This document shows positions 63,357-64,000 of a stretch of 64,000 nt of DNA, piece after piece. The first letter of the stretch is position 1, and every line of letters begins with the position of its first letter. The stretch spans positions 922,308-986,307 of the forward strand of contig CANKZG010000001.1 of the NCBI GenBank assembly GCA_947488435.1, in the 5' to 3' direction. This DNA comes from an uncultured Flavobacteriaceae bacterium (GTDB taxonomy: Bacteria > Bacteroidota > Bacteroidia > Flavobacteriales > Flavobacteriaceae). The notes under the pieces are model-generated. The model had not been told where the DNA came from. It did not search any database and worked only from the letters and a program-made list of their open reading frames with translations. The position numbers were made by a program, and so were the translations under genes.

Positions 63357-64000
63357 ATGCGATTGCAGTTACCTTCTATTTCTATTGTAATGCTATTGCT
63401 CCATTTAACTACGGGATGTAGTTCGGAGGACGCTGATATTGAGCCATCTACAAATTCTAGTGACACACTTAATATACTACAAACTTCAAATTATGGGGGA
63501 TCCGAAAATGACGTTGCACATGCGGTCGTCCGAACTCAGGATGGTGGTATTGTGGTTTTAGGAACCACAAAAAGTATCGACGGTGATATTATAGATCATG
63601 AAGCTGTCAACGATGACATCTGGCTTTTTAAGGTGAGTGAGTCAGGAACAATAGTATGGAGTAGAACATATGGTGGATCTGATGAAGACCAAGGGCAGGA
63701 TATTTTACAAACAGATGATGGAGGCTTCTTAATTGTAGGCTACACCCGAAGCTCAGATGGCAATGTCTCCATAAATGCGGGATTTTATGATCAATGGGTT
63801 TTGAAGGTAGATGCAAATGGGATATTGCAATGGGAAAAAAGCTTTGGATTTGCAGGTACCGACCAAGCATTTTCGGTAGTGGGAACCGAAGAAGGAGGCT
63901 TTTTTGTTGCTGGCTTTTTAGATGTCTCAGCTTCTCAAGGAGAAGGAAATTCGGGGAAAGGACCTAGTACAGCACATGGAGTTGGAGAATTTTGGGGACA
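63357..64000 (+). CDS. repeat-containing lipoprotein, 3'-truncated by the window edge
   Basis: An ATG 2 bases after the LVIVD gene opens a frame that runs off the end of the window (214 codons visible). The lipobox is HLTTGC (Cys at 21). The mature part has repeats of about 55 residues with a shared pattern: GGSENDVAHAVVRTQDGGIV, GGSDEDQGQDILQTDDGGFL and GFAGTDQAFSVVGTEEGGFF. Each repeat ends in a DxWLFKVxxxGxxxW strand. These form a propeller-like fold found in surface proteins of Bacteroidota. It is probably co-transcribed with the LVIVD gene. Confidence 0.8.
   Translation, partial: MRLQLPSISIVMLLLHLTTGCSSEDADIEPSTNSSDTLNILQTSNYGGSENDVAHAVVRTQDGGIVVLGTTKSIDGDIIDHEAVNDDIWLFKVSESGTIVWSRTYGGSDEDQGQDILQTDDGGFLIVGYTRSSDGNVSINAGFYDQWVLKVDANGILQWEKSFGFAGTDQAFSVVGTEEGGFFVAGFLDVSASQGEGNSGKGPSTAHGVGEFWG

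Noticed and set aside
1-64000. tRNA, rRNA, CRISPR arrays and insertion sequences
   Set aside because: No T-arm-like GGTTCGAATCC pattern in spacers, no rRNA-like stretch, no regularly spaced direct repeats and no transposase were found by eye; a tRNAscan or CRISPR-finder run would settle short or divergent cases.

Overview
This window is a piece of a low-GC Bacteroidota chromosome, almost certainly a member of Flavobacteriaceae. The evidence is the gliding lipoprotein GldH beside RicT (PSP1) and PBP1A, paired SusC/SusD genes, a membrane-anchored AraC regulator, a five-helix cytochrome b succinate dehydrogenase, little sign of Shine-Dalgarno sites, and promoters of the Bacteroidota form TTG/TTTG-N19-22-TAnnTTTG. 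No rRNA, tRNA, CRISPR array, insertion sequence or complete prophage was seen. Both edges cut a gene.

Region by region. 1-1.7 kb: the end of an alpha/beta hydrolase, an ECF sigma factor and an overlapping multipass membrane protein (possible anti-sigma). 1.7-8.3 kb: a lipoprotein, then a cell-envelope run (flippase, dUTPase, sugar nucleotidyltransferase, TPR protein, DUF4292 lipoprotein, EnvC-like factor). 8.3-13.9 kb: thioesterase, an HU-CCDC81-like/SPOR envelope protein, DprA, FKBP isomerase, TrpS and a PlsC-type acyltransferase. 14-17.6 kb: an operon of ECF sigma factor plus a protein joining an anti-sigma-like N-terminus to an outer-membrane barrel-like C-terminus, a lipoprotein, and RecA. 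17.6-24.9 kb: TrhO, RicT-GldH-PBP1A, and the two CoA-transferase subunits separated by a small zinc-ribbon membrane protein. 25-29.3 kb: a 35-codon ORF with its own terminator, GNAT, serine hydrolase, aminotransferase, and a phage-like repressor facing a small HTH protein. 29.4-35.1 kb: sdhCAB and a RimK-type ligase overlapping an AstE-type deacylase. 35.1-46.7 kb: radical SAM/B12-binding protein, M28 peptidase and Asp-box protein, aminopeptidase P, BrnQ, a MarR/NTF2-like divergent pair and small soluble proteins.

46.8-60.8 kb is the most interesting part. Two tandem, diverged SusC-SusD modules each have the same layout: structured leader, susC, susD, intercistronic hairpin, then a secreted protein of about 230 residues from one divergent family. 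A seven-helix AraC regulator lies between them. No polysaccharide-degrading enzyme is present, so the cargo is unknown. The leaders of both susC genes share a structure: a long basal stem with an AGGYAWGG strand facing CCUKCCU, a second stem formed by UUACUUC, and conserved unpaired CUUUG and UUGAAUUAG. Stem sequences differ between copies but pairing is kept, and G-U wobbles pair only on the susC sense strand. A third copy precedes an unrelated DUF1801 gene. I read this as a family of cis-acting structured RNAs that I cannot assign to a named class. The window ends with ThiL, an LVIVD-repeat lipoprotein and the start of a repeat-containing lipoprotein.
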